Shown one piece after another: positions 1 through 7,191 of a DNA stretch of 7,893 nucleotides (its first letter is position 1; each line of letters starts with the position of its first letter). The stretch is from CAYMRB01 sp964392615. Lineage in GTDB: Bacteria; Planctomycetota; UBA8108. Made by a program: the position numbers and the translations under genes. The notes beneath the pieces were generated by a model. The model was not told the DNA's origin. It did not search any database and was given only the letters and a program-made list of their open reading frames with translations. The DNA lies in contig CAYMRB010000459.1 in assembly GCA_964392615.1 (NCBI GenBank), positions 1-7,893 on the forward strand. Reading direction: 5' to 3'.

Positions 1-93
1 CCGAGGCCTACCGTGACACGGGATGAATGCACAAGAACTTCTGACCGACGGCACTTAGAGTTCTTTCCTCTCGGCGGCCTCGGACTTTGGGTT

Positions 94-108
94 CCGGGCA
101 ATGCCCGG
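94..108. terminator. Small GC hairpin downstream of the CNNM gene, possible terminator
   Basis: A perfect 6-bp inverted repeat (CCGGGC, loop AAT, GCCCGG) lies 18 bases past the stop codon of the minus-strand CNNM/CBS gene. The position suits a terminator. There is no T-run on either side, so it does not look like a classical intrinsic terminator and could be chance in GC-rich DNA. The first 125 bases otherwise hold nothing I can call. One plus-strand frame runs into a TGA at 24-26 and could be the tail of an upstream gene, but eight codons are too few to judge. Confidence 0.3.
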
Positions 109-125
109 GCTAGGAGTTCTGTGGC

Positions 126-1205
126 TCAATCCTCTTCTTCCGACTTGACGGAAGAACCGTCACCTGCGTCATCCGTCTCCGCAGGCTCCACGCCTCCCTT
201 CGCCCTCGCGGCCTGCTGCATGTCCTCGTGCTCGTCGTGCTCGTCGACGATCTCCTCGCCGAGGAGGTACTCGAGCACGTCCTCGAGCGTGACGACGCCT
301 TGAAAGCCGCCGTACTCATTGACGATCGCGACCATGTGGCGGCGCTCGCCGATGAAATACGTCAGCAGCTCGTGCCCGGGCATCGACTCCGGCACGAAGC
401 GGAGATCGTGCATGAGGTCGCGTAGAGAACGATCGAGCTCTCCCTTCACTGCCGCATCGAAAACCTCCCGGCGGTAGACGAGCCCGATGATCCGGTCGCG
501 GTCACCGTTCTCGAACACCGGCACGCGGCTGTGGACCCACTCCGCCGTGGTCGCGGTCAGGTCGCCGACTTGCGTGTCCGCGTCCAACAGGCTCACCACC
601 GTCCGAGGTGTGCGCAGATCGCTCGCCGTAATCCGGTCCAGACGCAACGCATTCTTCACCCACTGGTACTCGTCGTCGCGGACGTTGCCATGCCGCGCCG
701 CGAGCGCCGAGAAGCGCAGGACCTCTTCCTCCGTCGGCCCGTCGGACTCGCCGCCTCCAGTGATCGCGCGCATCGCCAACCGTGCCACGTGCACGATGGG
801 CCACACCGACCAGATCATCACCTGGATGGGCCACGCGAAGTGCGGACCGAGCGTTCCCGCATAGCGCACGCCGATGCTCTTCGGCACGATCTCGGTCAAC
901 GCGAGAACGAGGACCGTGAACACCGCGGCGAACACGCCGACGGACCAGCTCCCGTATGCTGTTCCGACCATGGCGCCGCACCAAGCGGAACCGATCGTGT
1001 GCGCGATCGTGTTGACCGTCAGGATCGCGGCGATCGGCTCGTCGACGTTCGCGCGCAACCGCTCGAGTCGCGCCGCGCCTCCGACACCGCGCGCTCGCAA
1101 CACCTCGATCTGCGCGGGCGAGATCGCGTAGAGCGCCGCCTCGAACAGGGAACAGAAAAACGACGCGAGGAGGGTCAACCCTCCGACCAGCAAAACACCG
1201 CTCAC
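126..1205 (-). CDS. CNNM (DUF21) transmembrane protein with CBS pair, CorC/HlyC-like, 359 aa
   Basis: Predicted inner-membrane protein of the CNNM/CorC family, whose studied members handle Mg2+ or Co2+ efflux; this one's substrate is not established. The N-terminal CNNM domain (about residues 1-150) shows four hydrophobic segments (about 3-25, 57-80, 88-108, 122-147). It has the family landmarks SLFEAAL (19-25), NTIAHTIG (65-72) and TEIVPK (104-109). A cytosolic CBS pair follows (about 195-320), ending in the typical GFQGVVTLEDVLEYLLGEEI run. The tail (about 321-359) is acidic and probably disordered. There is no C-terminal CorC_HlyC domain, as in the shorter members of the family. I chose the GTG at 1205: it starts just before the first membrane helix and has GAGG at 1212-1215, six bases upstream. 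The ATG at 1313 in the same frame would add 36 arginine-rich residues with no family match. Divergent from the propeller-hydrolase gene. Family assignment is firm, transport activity inferred. Confidence 0.93.
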   Translation of the reverse strand: MSGVLLVGGLTLLASFFCSLFEAALYAISPAQIEVLRARGVGGAARLERLRANVDEPIAAILTVNTIAHTIGSAWCGAMVGTAYGSWSVGVFAAVFTVLVLALTEIVPKSIGVRYAGTLGPHFAWPIQVMIWSVWPIVHVARLAMRAITGGGESDGPTEEEVLRFSALAARHGNVRDDEYQWVKNALRLDRITASDLRTPRTVVSLLDADTQVGDLTATTAEWVHSRVPVFENGDRDRIIGLVYRREVFDAAVKGELDRSLRDLMHDLRFVPESMPGHELLTYFIGERRHMVAIVNEYGGFQGVVTLEDVLEYLLGEEIVDEHDEHEDMQQAARAKGGVEPAETDDAGDGSSVKSEEED

Positions 1206-1358
1206 GACGGACCTCGTCTCGTGCTCTCGAGTTTCTTGGAACGATTCGCACGCGAGTCTACGGTGCGGGCCACCCCGCGAACAGCGAATCCTGGCTGGCG
1301 AGTCGGCGGCCACCCGTGGATGATGCCCGGCGAACGATCGGTTTCCGGGAGGCGACGC
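1206..1358. promoter_or_regulatory. Divergent intergenic region between the CNNM and propeller-hydrolase genes
   Basis: This 153-bp gap lies between two divergent starts, so both promoters should lie here. For the plus-strand gene the best sigma70-like pair is TTGGAA (1236-1241) and TACGGT (1259-1264) with 17-bp spacing; it is weak at 4/6 and 3/6 matches. A perfect 7-bp inverted repeat, GATTCGC (1243-1249) and GCGAATC (1284-1290), flanks the -10-like box. A small GCGGG/CCCGC hairpin (1265-1278) lies inside it. No convincing promoter was seen for the minus-strand gene. Promoter and operator roles are inference. Confidence 0.3.
1347..1352 (+). promoter_or_regulatory. Ribosome binding site that fixes the propeller-hydrolase start
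   Basis: GGGAGG lies six bases before the ATG at 1359. This decides the start, because the reading frame stays open far upstream (across the antisense of the CNNM gene) and contains other in-frame ATGs near 1320. Only the 1359 start puts a clean signal peptide at the N-terminus. Confidence 0.75.
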
Positions 1359-4300
1359 ATGATCTCGCTACGAATACGTCATCGGCTGGCAGCGGTTCTC
1401 CTCGCGACGCTCGCCGCTACTGCGGCGTTTGCCGAAGACTGGCCACAGTCGAAGTTCGACTGCCGCCGGTCGGGCGACGTGGCCGACCGCAGCCTGCAAT
1501 TGCCGCTCGGGCTCGTCGGCGGGGTGCCGCTGACCGACGCGGTCTTCACGGCACCGGTCGTGGCTCGCGGTCGCGTCTACGTCGTCGACGGCGCTGGCGT
1601 CGCCTTCTGCATCGATGCAACGACCCTCGACATCGTCTGGAAGCGCCCGACCGGCGGCGGGACCGCGAACTGCAACAACGTGTCATCGCCGGCCATCGCG
1701 GGAGACTACCTGCACTTCGGCACGATGGGCGGATCGTACTTCGTGCTGCGCCTGGACGACGGCGAACCGGTCCGGGAGATCCGCTGCGCCGAACCGATTC
1801 TGGGCGCTCCGGCCGTCTCGAACGGTCGCGTGTACTTCGTCACTCTCGGTGCGCGAGTCTACGCCGTCGAGCCGGATGGAGACGTCTGCTGGCGCTGGGA
1901 TCACGTCGAGGAGACGCTCGGCTTCCGCGGCGATCGCTTTCGCGGTGCGGACTGGCGGCGGCACAAGGGAAGTCGTGTAACGACGGCCGACCAATTCCTC
2001 GTGACACAGGATCCGGCGGTCTTCGGGCGCACCGTCATCGTGCCGGCCGGCGGCTCGGTCGTCTGGCTCGAAGATCGCGGCGAGCGCGCCGAGGTGCGCG
2101 CCGTCCACGCCGCGCGCACGCCGACTCTCGGTCTCAGCATCGACGCCGACGGCGTCGTGCACCGCCAATGGCATCGCCTCGACAACGGCGGCAGCGTCGA
2201 GACCTTGCGCCTTCGTGACGGGAAGGTCGAGGTCGGCGTCGTACCGGGCACGAAGACGAGCACCCGTGGCGGCCTGCTCGGCTTCTCATCGGTGAGCTTC
2301 CGTGGCGACGACGTGTACCGCTGCCGCCCGGAGGAAGGCTACGCGCTGTGCCGGCACCGCGCTGGCGGGACGGTCCCGACTCCTCTCGGCGGCTACCCTG
2401 CCGTCGCGGCTCCGGTCCTCCTGCGCAATCACGCGGTCTACGGTGGCCTCGACGGTCGACTGTGGGTCGTGCCGTTGTCCGGCACGGGAGAGGCGTCGTC
2501 CTACCCGACAGCGTTCGGCCATTCCATCTCCGCACCGGTCGCGGTCTGCGACGGACGCGTCTGGGTCGGCTGCGACGACGGCTACCTGTACGCCTTCGGC
2601 TCGGGTGGCAAGGCGTCGCTGCCGGCAAAGCCGGTCGACCTCACCACCGTGCGCAGCCCGCTGTCGTCGCCTCGCAAAGAGGCGCAGCACGATTGGTTCA
2701 CCAGCTTCGGCGATCAGAACAACGCGAACGTCACGACCGAGCCCATCGCACCGCCCTTCCGCATGAAGTGGATTCGCCGCTTCGAGGGCACGACGAAGCA
2801 CTTCTCGACGTTCGGCGGTGGGCGGATGTTCACGCACACCGCCGAAGGGCAGATCTTCGCGGTCGAGCAAGAGACCGGTCGACTGCTGTGGCGCCGTTAC
2901 TTTCCCGGCGTGCACATCTGCTACACGTCCCCGCTCTATCACGACGGTCGAGTGCTCGTGCCTCAGGCCGGACTGAAGCGCTGCCGAATGCGCTGTCTCG
3001 ACGCAGCCACCGGGAAGTTGCTGTGGGACGCGCCGTTCAGCGGCTCGCCCAGCTGGAACCGCCAAGCGCCGCCGATCGTGCACGGCAACCTGGCGATCTA
3101 CTCGTTCAGCACGGGGCGATACGAACCGGATCGCTGGCTCGTCGGGCACGGCGCGATTCCCGGCTTCCCGGCAGACCAGAAGCCGCTGATCCGCGCGTGG
3201 AACATCGAGACGGGCGACGTGGCATGGACGACAGATCTCTCGACATACGGCACCGGAGGCGACGACGGCGGCCTGTGCCTGATGGACGGCAAGCTGTACT
3301 ACTCGTGCTTCTTCGGCTTCCTTCGGCGCGACTCACGGCCGGACGCCCCACCGCGCGCAACGGGCGTCACCGCGTCGATCGACCCGCAAAGCGGTCGCGT
3401 GCTGTGGGCGACGACGGAGCACGCGGTCCACAGCGGCTGCACGATCTCCGGCGCCGACGGCCGGCTGTATCTCGGCGGGTACTCCCGCGTCGACGCGAAG
3501 ACGAACCGCGTCTGGTGCCTCGACGCACGGGACGGCTCGCTCGTGTGGCAGTCCGATCCGATCGACAGGGCGATTCACGTGATCACGATTGCCAGGGACT
3601 TCCTCTTCACGCACGCCCAGTACGAGAACGGCTACCTGATCGACAAGCGGACCGGCAAGGTCCTGCGCACGCTGACGAAGGACTACAAGTGCACGCGCTT
3701 CACGCTCGCGGGCGACTGCTTGCTCGGCGCGAACATGGACGTTTGGGACCTCTCGTCGGCGCCGAACGGGAGCTTCGACCTGCTGTCGACGGGCCCCGCG
3801 CTCGATCCGAGCCAGTGCGTCGGTGCCGTCGTATCGAACGGCCGCATGTTCTACACGAGCCATGGAAGCGGCCTGCAGGCGTCGATGCTGTACGGCGACG
3901 AGGCGCGATCGGCGGAGTCGCCGTGGGGACACGCGGCGGCCCGGCTTCCCGTTATCTTCGACACGGACATGGACACCGACTGCGACGACGCCGGCGCTCT
4001 CGCCATGCTGCACGCGCTAGCGGATCGCGGCGAGGTGCGCATCCTCGCAACCGTCGTCAGCTCGAAGTACCCGCAGTCGCCAGCCTGCGTCGAGGCGATC
4101 AATCGATACTTCGGACGACCCGCCCTGCCGATCGGCGCGCCGAAGGGAAACGGGGCGTCGATATCCCGCGGCTCGCGCTACGCGAAGGCGATCGCGCTCG
4201 AGTACGCTCCGGACAGCGTCTCGAAGGACGTCCCGGACGCCGCTGTCGTCTATCGCAGAGTGCTCGCGGCGCAGCGCGATCGCAGCGTCGCGATCGTCAC

Positions 4301-4868
4301 GGTCGGCTACGTGACGAACCTGCGCGATCTGCTCGCGACCGGCCCGGATGACATCAGCCCGCTCACCGGCGCGGAGCTCGTGGCGCGAAAGGTGAGTTCC
4401 TGGACGTGCATGGGCGGTCGCTACCCCGCCGGCAAGAGTCGGCGTGTGAACGGCAACTTCAAGCCGGATCCGAAGTCGGCAGTCGCCGCGACGCGAGATT
4501 GGCCCGGTCCGATCTACTTCTCCGGCGACGGCAGCGCGATCCAGACGGGCAAGCTCCTGCGAAGCGAGACGCCGACCGACAACCCCGTGCGCCGGGCGTA
4601 CGACCTCTACCTGCGCAGCCGACCGACGCGACCGAGCTGGGATCAGGTCGCGTTGCTGTACGCCGTGCGTCCGGAGGCTCCCTACTGGCAGGTGACGACC
4701 GCCGGTCGCAACCACATCTTCCCGGACGGCACCAACGAGTGGCGGTCGGAGCCCGACGATCCGAGACATCGCCTCATCGCGATCGCACCGGCGGACCGCG
4801 ACACGGTGCGAGAGATCATCGATCGATTGATGGCACACGTTCCCACCGCACGAGACAAGACCGATTAG
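1359..4868 (+). CDS. Exported PQQ-like double beta-propeller fused to a nucleoside hydrolase domain, 1169 aa
   Basis: The protein begins with a Sec signal peptide (basic MISLRIRHR, hydrophobic core, likely cleavage after AFA at residue 25). Residues about 26-430 form a first PQQ-like (BamB-type) propeller opening with DWPQSKFDCRRSG; one blade ends at F83-W94. Residues about 444-855 form a second, with clear blade repeats of the form D-x-x-T/S-G-x-x-x-W ending at W511, W556, W623, W683 and W730. No CxxCH haem motif is present. After a linker of roughly 10-20 residues the C-terminal 300 residues (about 863-1165) match inosine/uridine-preferring nucleoside hydrolases. They show the acidic metal motif DTDMDTDCDD (868-877), VTNLRDLL (from 985), MGG, NGNFKPDP (1031-1038) and WDQVALLYAV (from W1094), with the family's late Asp at D1095. 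Known family members cleave the N-glycosidic bond of ribonucleosides using Ca2+. Some expected residues differ, so activity is uncertain. Location is likely periplasmic or surface. The channel gene follows after one base. Domain calls are firm; function of the fusion is unknown. Confidence 0.9.
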   Translation: MISLRIRHRLAAVLLATLAATAAFAEDWPQSKFDCRRSGDVADRSLQLPLGLVGGVPLTDAVFTAPVVARGRVYVVDGAGVAFCIDATTLDIVWKRPTGGGTANCNNVSSPAIAGDYLHFGTMGGSYFVLRLDDGEPVREIRCAEPILGAPAVSNGRVYFVTLGARVYAVEPDGDVCWRWDHVEETLGFRGDRFRGADWRRHKGSRVTTADQFLVTQDPAVFGRTVIVPAGGSVVWLEDRGERAEVRAVHAARTPTLGLSIDADGVVHRQWHRLDNGGSVETLRLRDGKVEVGVVPGTKTSTRGGLLGFSSVSFRGDDVYRCRPEEGYALCRHRAGGTVPTPLGGYPAVAAPVLLRNHAVYGGLDGRLWVVPLSGTGEASSYPTAFGHSISAPVAVCDGRVWVGCDDGYLYAFGSGGKASLPAKPVDLTTVRSPLSSPRKEAQHDWFTSFGDQNNANVTTEPIAPPFRMKWIRRFEGTTKHFSTFGGGRMFTHTAEGQIFAVEQETGRLLWRRYFPGVHICYTSPLYHDGRVLVPQAGLKRCRMRCLDAATGKLLWDAPFSGSPSWNRQAPPIVHGNLAIYSFSTGRYEPDRWLVGHGAIPGFPADQKPLIRAWNIETGDVAWTTDLSTYGTGGDDGGLCLMDGKLYYSCFFGFLRRDSRPDAPPRATGVTASIDPQSGRVLWATTEHAVHSGCTISGADGRLYLGGYSRVDAKTNRVWCLDARDGSLVWQSDPIDRAIHVITIARDFLFTHAQYENGYLIDKRTGKVLRTLTKDYKCTRFTLAGDCLLGANMDVWDLSSAPNGSFDLLSTGPALDPSQCVGAVVSNGRMFYTSHGSGLQASMLYGDEARSAESPWGHAAARLPVIFDTDMDTDCDDAGALAMLHALADRGEVRILATVVSSKYPQSPACVEAINRYFGRPALPIGAPKGNGASISRGSRYAKAIALEYAPDSVSKDVPDAAVVYRRVLAAQRDRSVAIVTVGYVTNLRDLLATGPDDISPLTGAELVARKVSSWTCMGGRYPAGKSRRVNGNFKPDPKSAVAATRDWPGPIYFSGDGSAIQTGKLLRSETPTDNPVRRAYDLYLRSRPTRPSWDQVALLYAVRPEAPYWQVTTAGRNHIFPDGTNEWRSEPDDPRHRLIAIAPADRDTVREIIDRLMAHVPTARDKTD

Positions 4869-4869
4869 C

Positions 4870-5691
4870 ATGCCGCAGCCGACGTTCACGAGACTCTGGA
4901 AGCTCCTTGAAACAGCCGAGGAGGGCGACCGCATCGGCCGCGTCTTCGACGTATCGCTCATCGCGCTGATCGTGCTCAACGTCGCAGCACTCGTCGTCGG
5001 CACGGTGCCGGACATCGAGCGACGATTCGCGACGGAGCTGTGGTGGTTCGAGGTGTTCTCGGTCGCCGTCTTCTCGTCCGAGTACGTGCTGCGGTTCATC
5101 GCGTGCACGGCCTCGTCGCGATACCGCCATCCGATCACAGGACGGATTCGATACACGTTCAGCCCGCTGGCGCTCATCGACCTCGTCGCGATCCTGCCGT
5201 TCTACCTGCCGATGCTCGGTCTCGACTTGCGCGTCCTGCGAATGTTCCGGCTGCTGCGGCTCGCCCGCCTTCTCAAGCTCGGGCGCTACAGCGACTCGCT
5301 GCGCATCATCCAGCTCGTCGTCTGGAAGAAGCGCAGCGATCTCGCCGCGACGCTCTTCGTCGTCCTGTTCTTGCTCGTGATCTCGTCGTCGATCGTGTAC
5401 TTCGCCGAAGCGGACGAGCAGCCCGAGGCATTCGGATCGATCCCCCACTGCATGTGGTGGGGCGTGGCGACGCTGACGACGGTCGGCTATGGCGATGCGT
5501 ACCCGATCACGCCGACCGGCAAGGTCATCGGCGCCGTCGTGGCGATCCTCGGGATCGGCCTGTTCGCGTTGCCAACGGCGATTCTCGGCGCGGCGTTCGT
5601 CGAAGAGCTCGAGACCCGCCGCCGTGGGAAAGAGACCAAGGAGGGCTGCTGTCCGCACTGCGGCCGCTCGCTCGAGAAGAGCGACGAGTGA
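4870..5691 (+). CDS. Voltage-gated potassium channel (Kv type, six transmembrane helices), 273 aa
   Basis: Inner-membrane K+ channel subunit, expected to work as a tetramer. S1 is about residues 26-46 (with N37), S2 57-78 (acidic E71), S3 97-116 (D104) and S5 158-178. The pore loop is about 186-209 and S6 about 217-246. S4 is textbook: positive residues at every third position, R121, R124, R127, R130, R133, K136 and R139. The selectivity filter TTVGYGD is at 203-209. The short cytosolic tail is charged and ends with a CPHC knuckle (C261-C264, preceded by C260), possibly metal binding or redox active. The length is normal for a bacterial Kv channel without a large regulatory domain. The ATG lies one base after the TAG of the upstream gene, with no strong ribosome site, so co-transcription and coupled translation are likely. 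It converges on the sulfatase gene. Confidence 0.95.
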   Translation: MPQPTFTRLWKLLETAEEGDRIGRVFDVSLIALIVLNVAALVVGTVPDIERRFATELWWFEVFSVAVFSSEYVLRFIACTASSRYRHPITGRIRYTFSPLALIDLVAILPFYLPMLGLDLRVLRMFRLLRLARLLKLGRYSDSLRIIQLVVWKKRSDLAATLFVVLFLLVISSSIVYFAEADEQPEAFGSIPHCMWWGVATLTTVGYGDAYPITPTGKVIGAVVAILGIGLFALPTAILGAAFVEELETRRRGKETKEGCCPHCGRSLEKSDE

Positions 5692-5715
5692 AGCCGGCGC
5701 GGACGATCTTCGAGC

Positions 5716-7158
5716 CTACCTCCCCGCGCGCCACACCGGCCGGCTGTTCGCCTTGAGATCGGCATCGTACTTCGACGCCAACGCCAGCAACCGCTTGACG
5801 ACCTCGGGGTGCTGGCCGGCCACATCCTTCGACTCGGCGATGTCCGCGTCGAGGTCATAGAGCGTGGCCTTGGGCGCAGCGGGAGGCTTCACCGGACCTT
5901 GGCGCCTCTTGTTCTTGTTCCTGTTCTTGTTGTTTCTCTTCTTCGGCTGTTGACCGATGTGGAGCTTCCACTTGCCGGCCCGCACGGCGTGTACGCGGTT
6001 GTTCTTGTAGTAGAAGAACCCTGCCTCGCGGTGCGGCGACGCCGCCTTCGGGTTCTTCAGCGTCGCCAGGATGTTCAAGCCGTCGATCGGGTGGCTCGGC
6101 AGATCAGCGCCCGTGATCGCGGCGATGGTCGGCAGCAGATCGATGGTCGAAGCGACCTCGTCCGTAACGGTGCCGGCCGGCACGTGGCCCGGCCAGCGCA
6201 CGATGCCCGGGACGCGCATGCCGCCGTCGAACGTCGTACCCTTGCCCGCGCGTAGCGGCAAGGCGCTACCGCCGTGGTGCTTTTTCGAGAGCCACGGACC
6301 GTTGTCCGAGGAGTAGACCACGACGGTGTTGTCTGCGAGCTTCAGCTCGTCGAGCGTCGCGAGGATCTGACCGACCGACCAGTCGATGTGCTCGATGGTC
6401 AGCTCGTAGGCTCGCTTCGGGTCCTTGTCGTACCGATCGTCCGACACGAACAGCGGCACGTGCGGCATCGTGTGCGGCATGTACAGGAAGAACGGCTTGC
6501 TCTTGTTCTTCCGGATGAAACCGAGCGCGGCTTCGGTGTAGCGGTCGGTCAGCGTGACCTGATTGACCGGTCCTTCGACGCGCTCCGCGTCGCGGTAGAG
6601 GTGATTGTCATAGATGTCCCACTTCTTCAGATCCCAGATCTTGTCGAGGGAGGCCGGATCGTTGCCCCAGCCCTTCATCCGCGCCATGTCGTTCGAGTAC
6701 GGGATGCCGAGGTAATGGTCGAAGCCCTGCGCGGTCGGCAGGACTTCCGGCCGATCGCCGAGGTGCCACTTGCCGACGCACATCGTCGCGTAGCCCTTTG
6801 CCTTGAGCATGTCGGCAATCGTGACCTCGTTCGGGTGCAGGCCGACCGGCCCGCGCGGACCGAGCACGCCCGGCATGTTGAGACGCGGCTGGTAGCAACC
6901 GGTCATCAACGCCGCGCGCGAGGCGGAGCAGACGCAGTAGGCGGAGTAGAAGCTGGTGAAGCGCATGCCGGCCGCAGCGAGACCATCGATGTTCGGCGTC
7001 TCGATGTTCGGCGAGCCGTAGCAGCCGAGGTCCTGGTAGCCCTGATCGTCGGCGTAGACGATGATGACGTTCGGAGTGCGCTCGGCGTGAACAGCGGCCG
7101 TCGTCAGCGAGGCTGCAGCAACGACCAGCAACCCGAGAATCGTGCGTCGTGATAGCAT
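5716..7158 (-). CDS. Secreted sulfatase, arylsulfatase A (type I) family, 480 aa
   Basis: Formylglycine-dependent sulfate ester hydrolase, exported to the periplasm or outside. A signal peptide (MLSRRTILGL, hydrophobic core, cleavage probably after VHA at residue 25) precedes the alkaline-phosphatase-like fold. Family residues seen: metal-binding D37 and D38 in YADDQG, the active-site box CSASRAALMTG with C77 as formylglycine precursor and R81, GKWHLG (K130, H132), H229/H233 in MPHTMPHVP, the second metal pair D285 and N286 in SSDNG, and K306 in AGKGTTFDGG. The box is CxAxR rather than the commoner CxPxR, still a known form. Its maturation needs a formylglycine-generating enzyme or anSME encoded elsewhere. 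The C-terminal subdomain (WKLHIG ... LYDLDADIAESKDVA) is interrupted by a K/N/R-rich insert at about 403-424. Length is typical. The start is supported by AGGAGG six bases upstream. The substrate cannot be read from sequence; sulfated polysaccharide is the usual guess in planctomycetes. Confidence 0.96.
   Translation of the reverse strand: MLSRRTILGLLVVAAASLTTAAVHAERTPNVIIVYADDQGYQDLGCYGSPNIETPNIDGLAAAGMRFTSFYSAYCVCSASRAALMTGCYQPRLNMPGVLGPRGPVGLHPNEVTIADMLKAKGYATMCVGKWHLGDRPEVLPTAQGFDHYLGIPYSNDMARMKGWGNDPASLDKIWDLKKWDIYDNHLYRDAERVEGPVNQVTLTDRYTEAALGFIRKNKSKPFFLYMPHTMPHVPLFVSDDRYDKDPKRAYELTIEHIDWSVGQILATLDELKLADNTVVVYSSDNGPWLSKKHHGGSALPLRAGKGTTFDGGMRVPGIVRWPGHVPAGTVTDEVASTIDLLPTIAAITGADLPSHPIDGLNILATLKNPKAASPHREAGFFYYKNNRVHAVRAGKWKLHIGQQPKKRNNKNRNKNKRRQGPVKPPAAPKATLYDLDADIAESKDVAGQHPEVVKRLLALASKYDADLKANSRPVWRAGR
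5902..5937 (-). repeat. Low-complexity tract coding a K/N/R run in the sulfatase
   Basis: On the plus strand this reads as repeated TTGTTC-like hexamers, much richer in A/T than its surroundings. It encodes sulfatase residues 408-419, all K, N or R. It lies between two conserved C-terminal segments (KLHIG and LYDLD), so it is an in-frame insertion in a surface loop, perhaps grown by replication slippage. Confidence 0.7.
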
Positions 7159-7164
7159 GGGAGT

Positions 7165-7170
7165 CCTCCT
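7165..7170 (-). promoter_or_regulatory. Strong Shine-Dalgarno of the sulfatase gene
   Basis: Read on the minus strand, AGGAGG stands six bases before the ATG at 7158. It is the strongest ribosome site in the window and confirms the sulfatase start. Confidence 0.8.
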
Positions 7171-7183
7171 GTCGTTCCCCGAG

Positions 7184-7189
7184 ATCGTA
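7184..7189 (-). promoter_or_regulatory. Weak -10-like box ahead of the sulfatase gene
   Basis: On the minus strand TACGAT (4 of 6 matches to TATAAT) lies 25 bases before the sulfatase ATG, which would give a leader of about 20 bases. I see no -35 box at the usual distance. A similar ATGGTA-type context recurs on the plus strand near 7602-7613. This is tentative. Confidence 0.22.
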
Positions 7190-7191
7190 CC

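Noticed and set aside
33..120. AGAACT and AGTTCT repeats near the left edge
   Set aside because: Six-base repeats at irregular spacing; nothing beyond chance can be supported.
1206..1313. N-terminal extension of the CNNM gene to the ATG at 1313
   Set aside because: It adds 36 residues without family match before the first helix; the GTG at 1205 has a ribosome site and fits the family N-terminus.
531..1358. In-frame upstream extension of the propeller-hydrolase frame, open across the whole antisense of the CNNM gene
   Set aside because: The extension is arginine-, histidine- and aspartate-rich shadow sequence opposite a clear CNNM/CBS gene. The signal peptide and GGGAGG fix the start at 1359.
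2286..5658. Long open frames on the minus strand opposite the propeller-hydrolase and channel genes
   Set aside because: They are arginine-rich, match no family I know, and are the expected mirror of high third-position GC.
5693..5744. GCGCGG/CCGCGC and GCCGGC pairs between the convergent channel and sulfatase genes, as a bidirectional terminator
   Set aside because: The stem is only 6 bp with a 21-base loop, has no T-run on either side and lies partly inside the sulfatase coding sequence.
5809..7152. Plus-strand open frames opposite the sulfatase
   Set aside because: The sulfatase has all family motifs on the minus strand; the plus-strand frames are valine/arginine-rich shadows.
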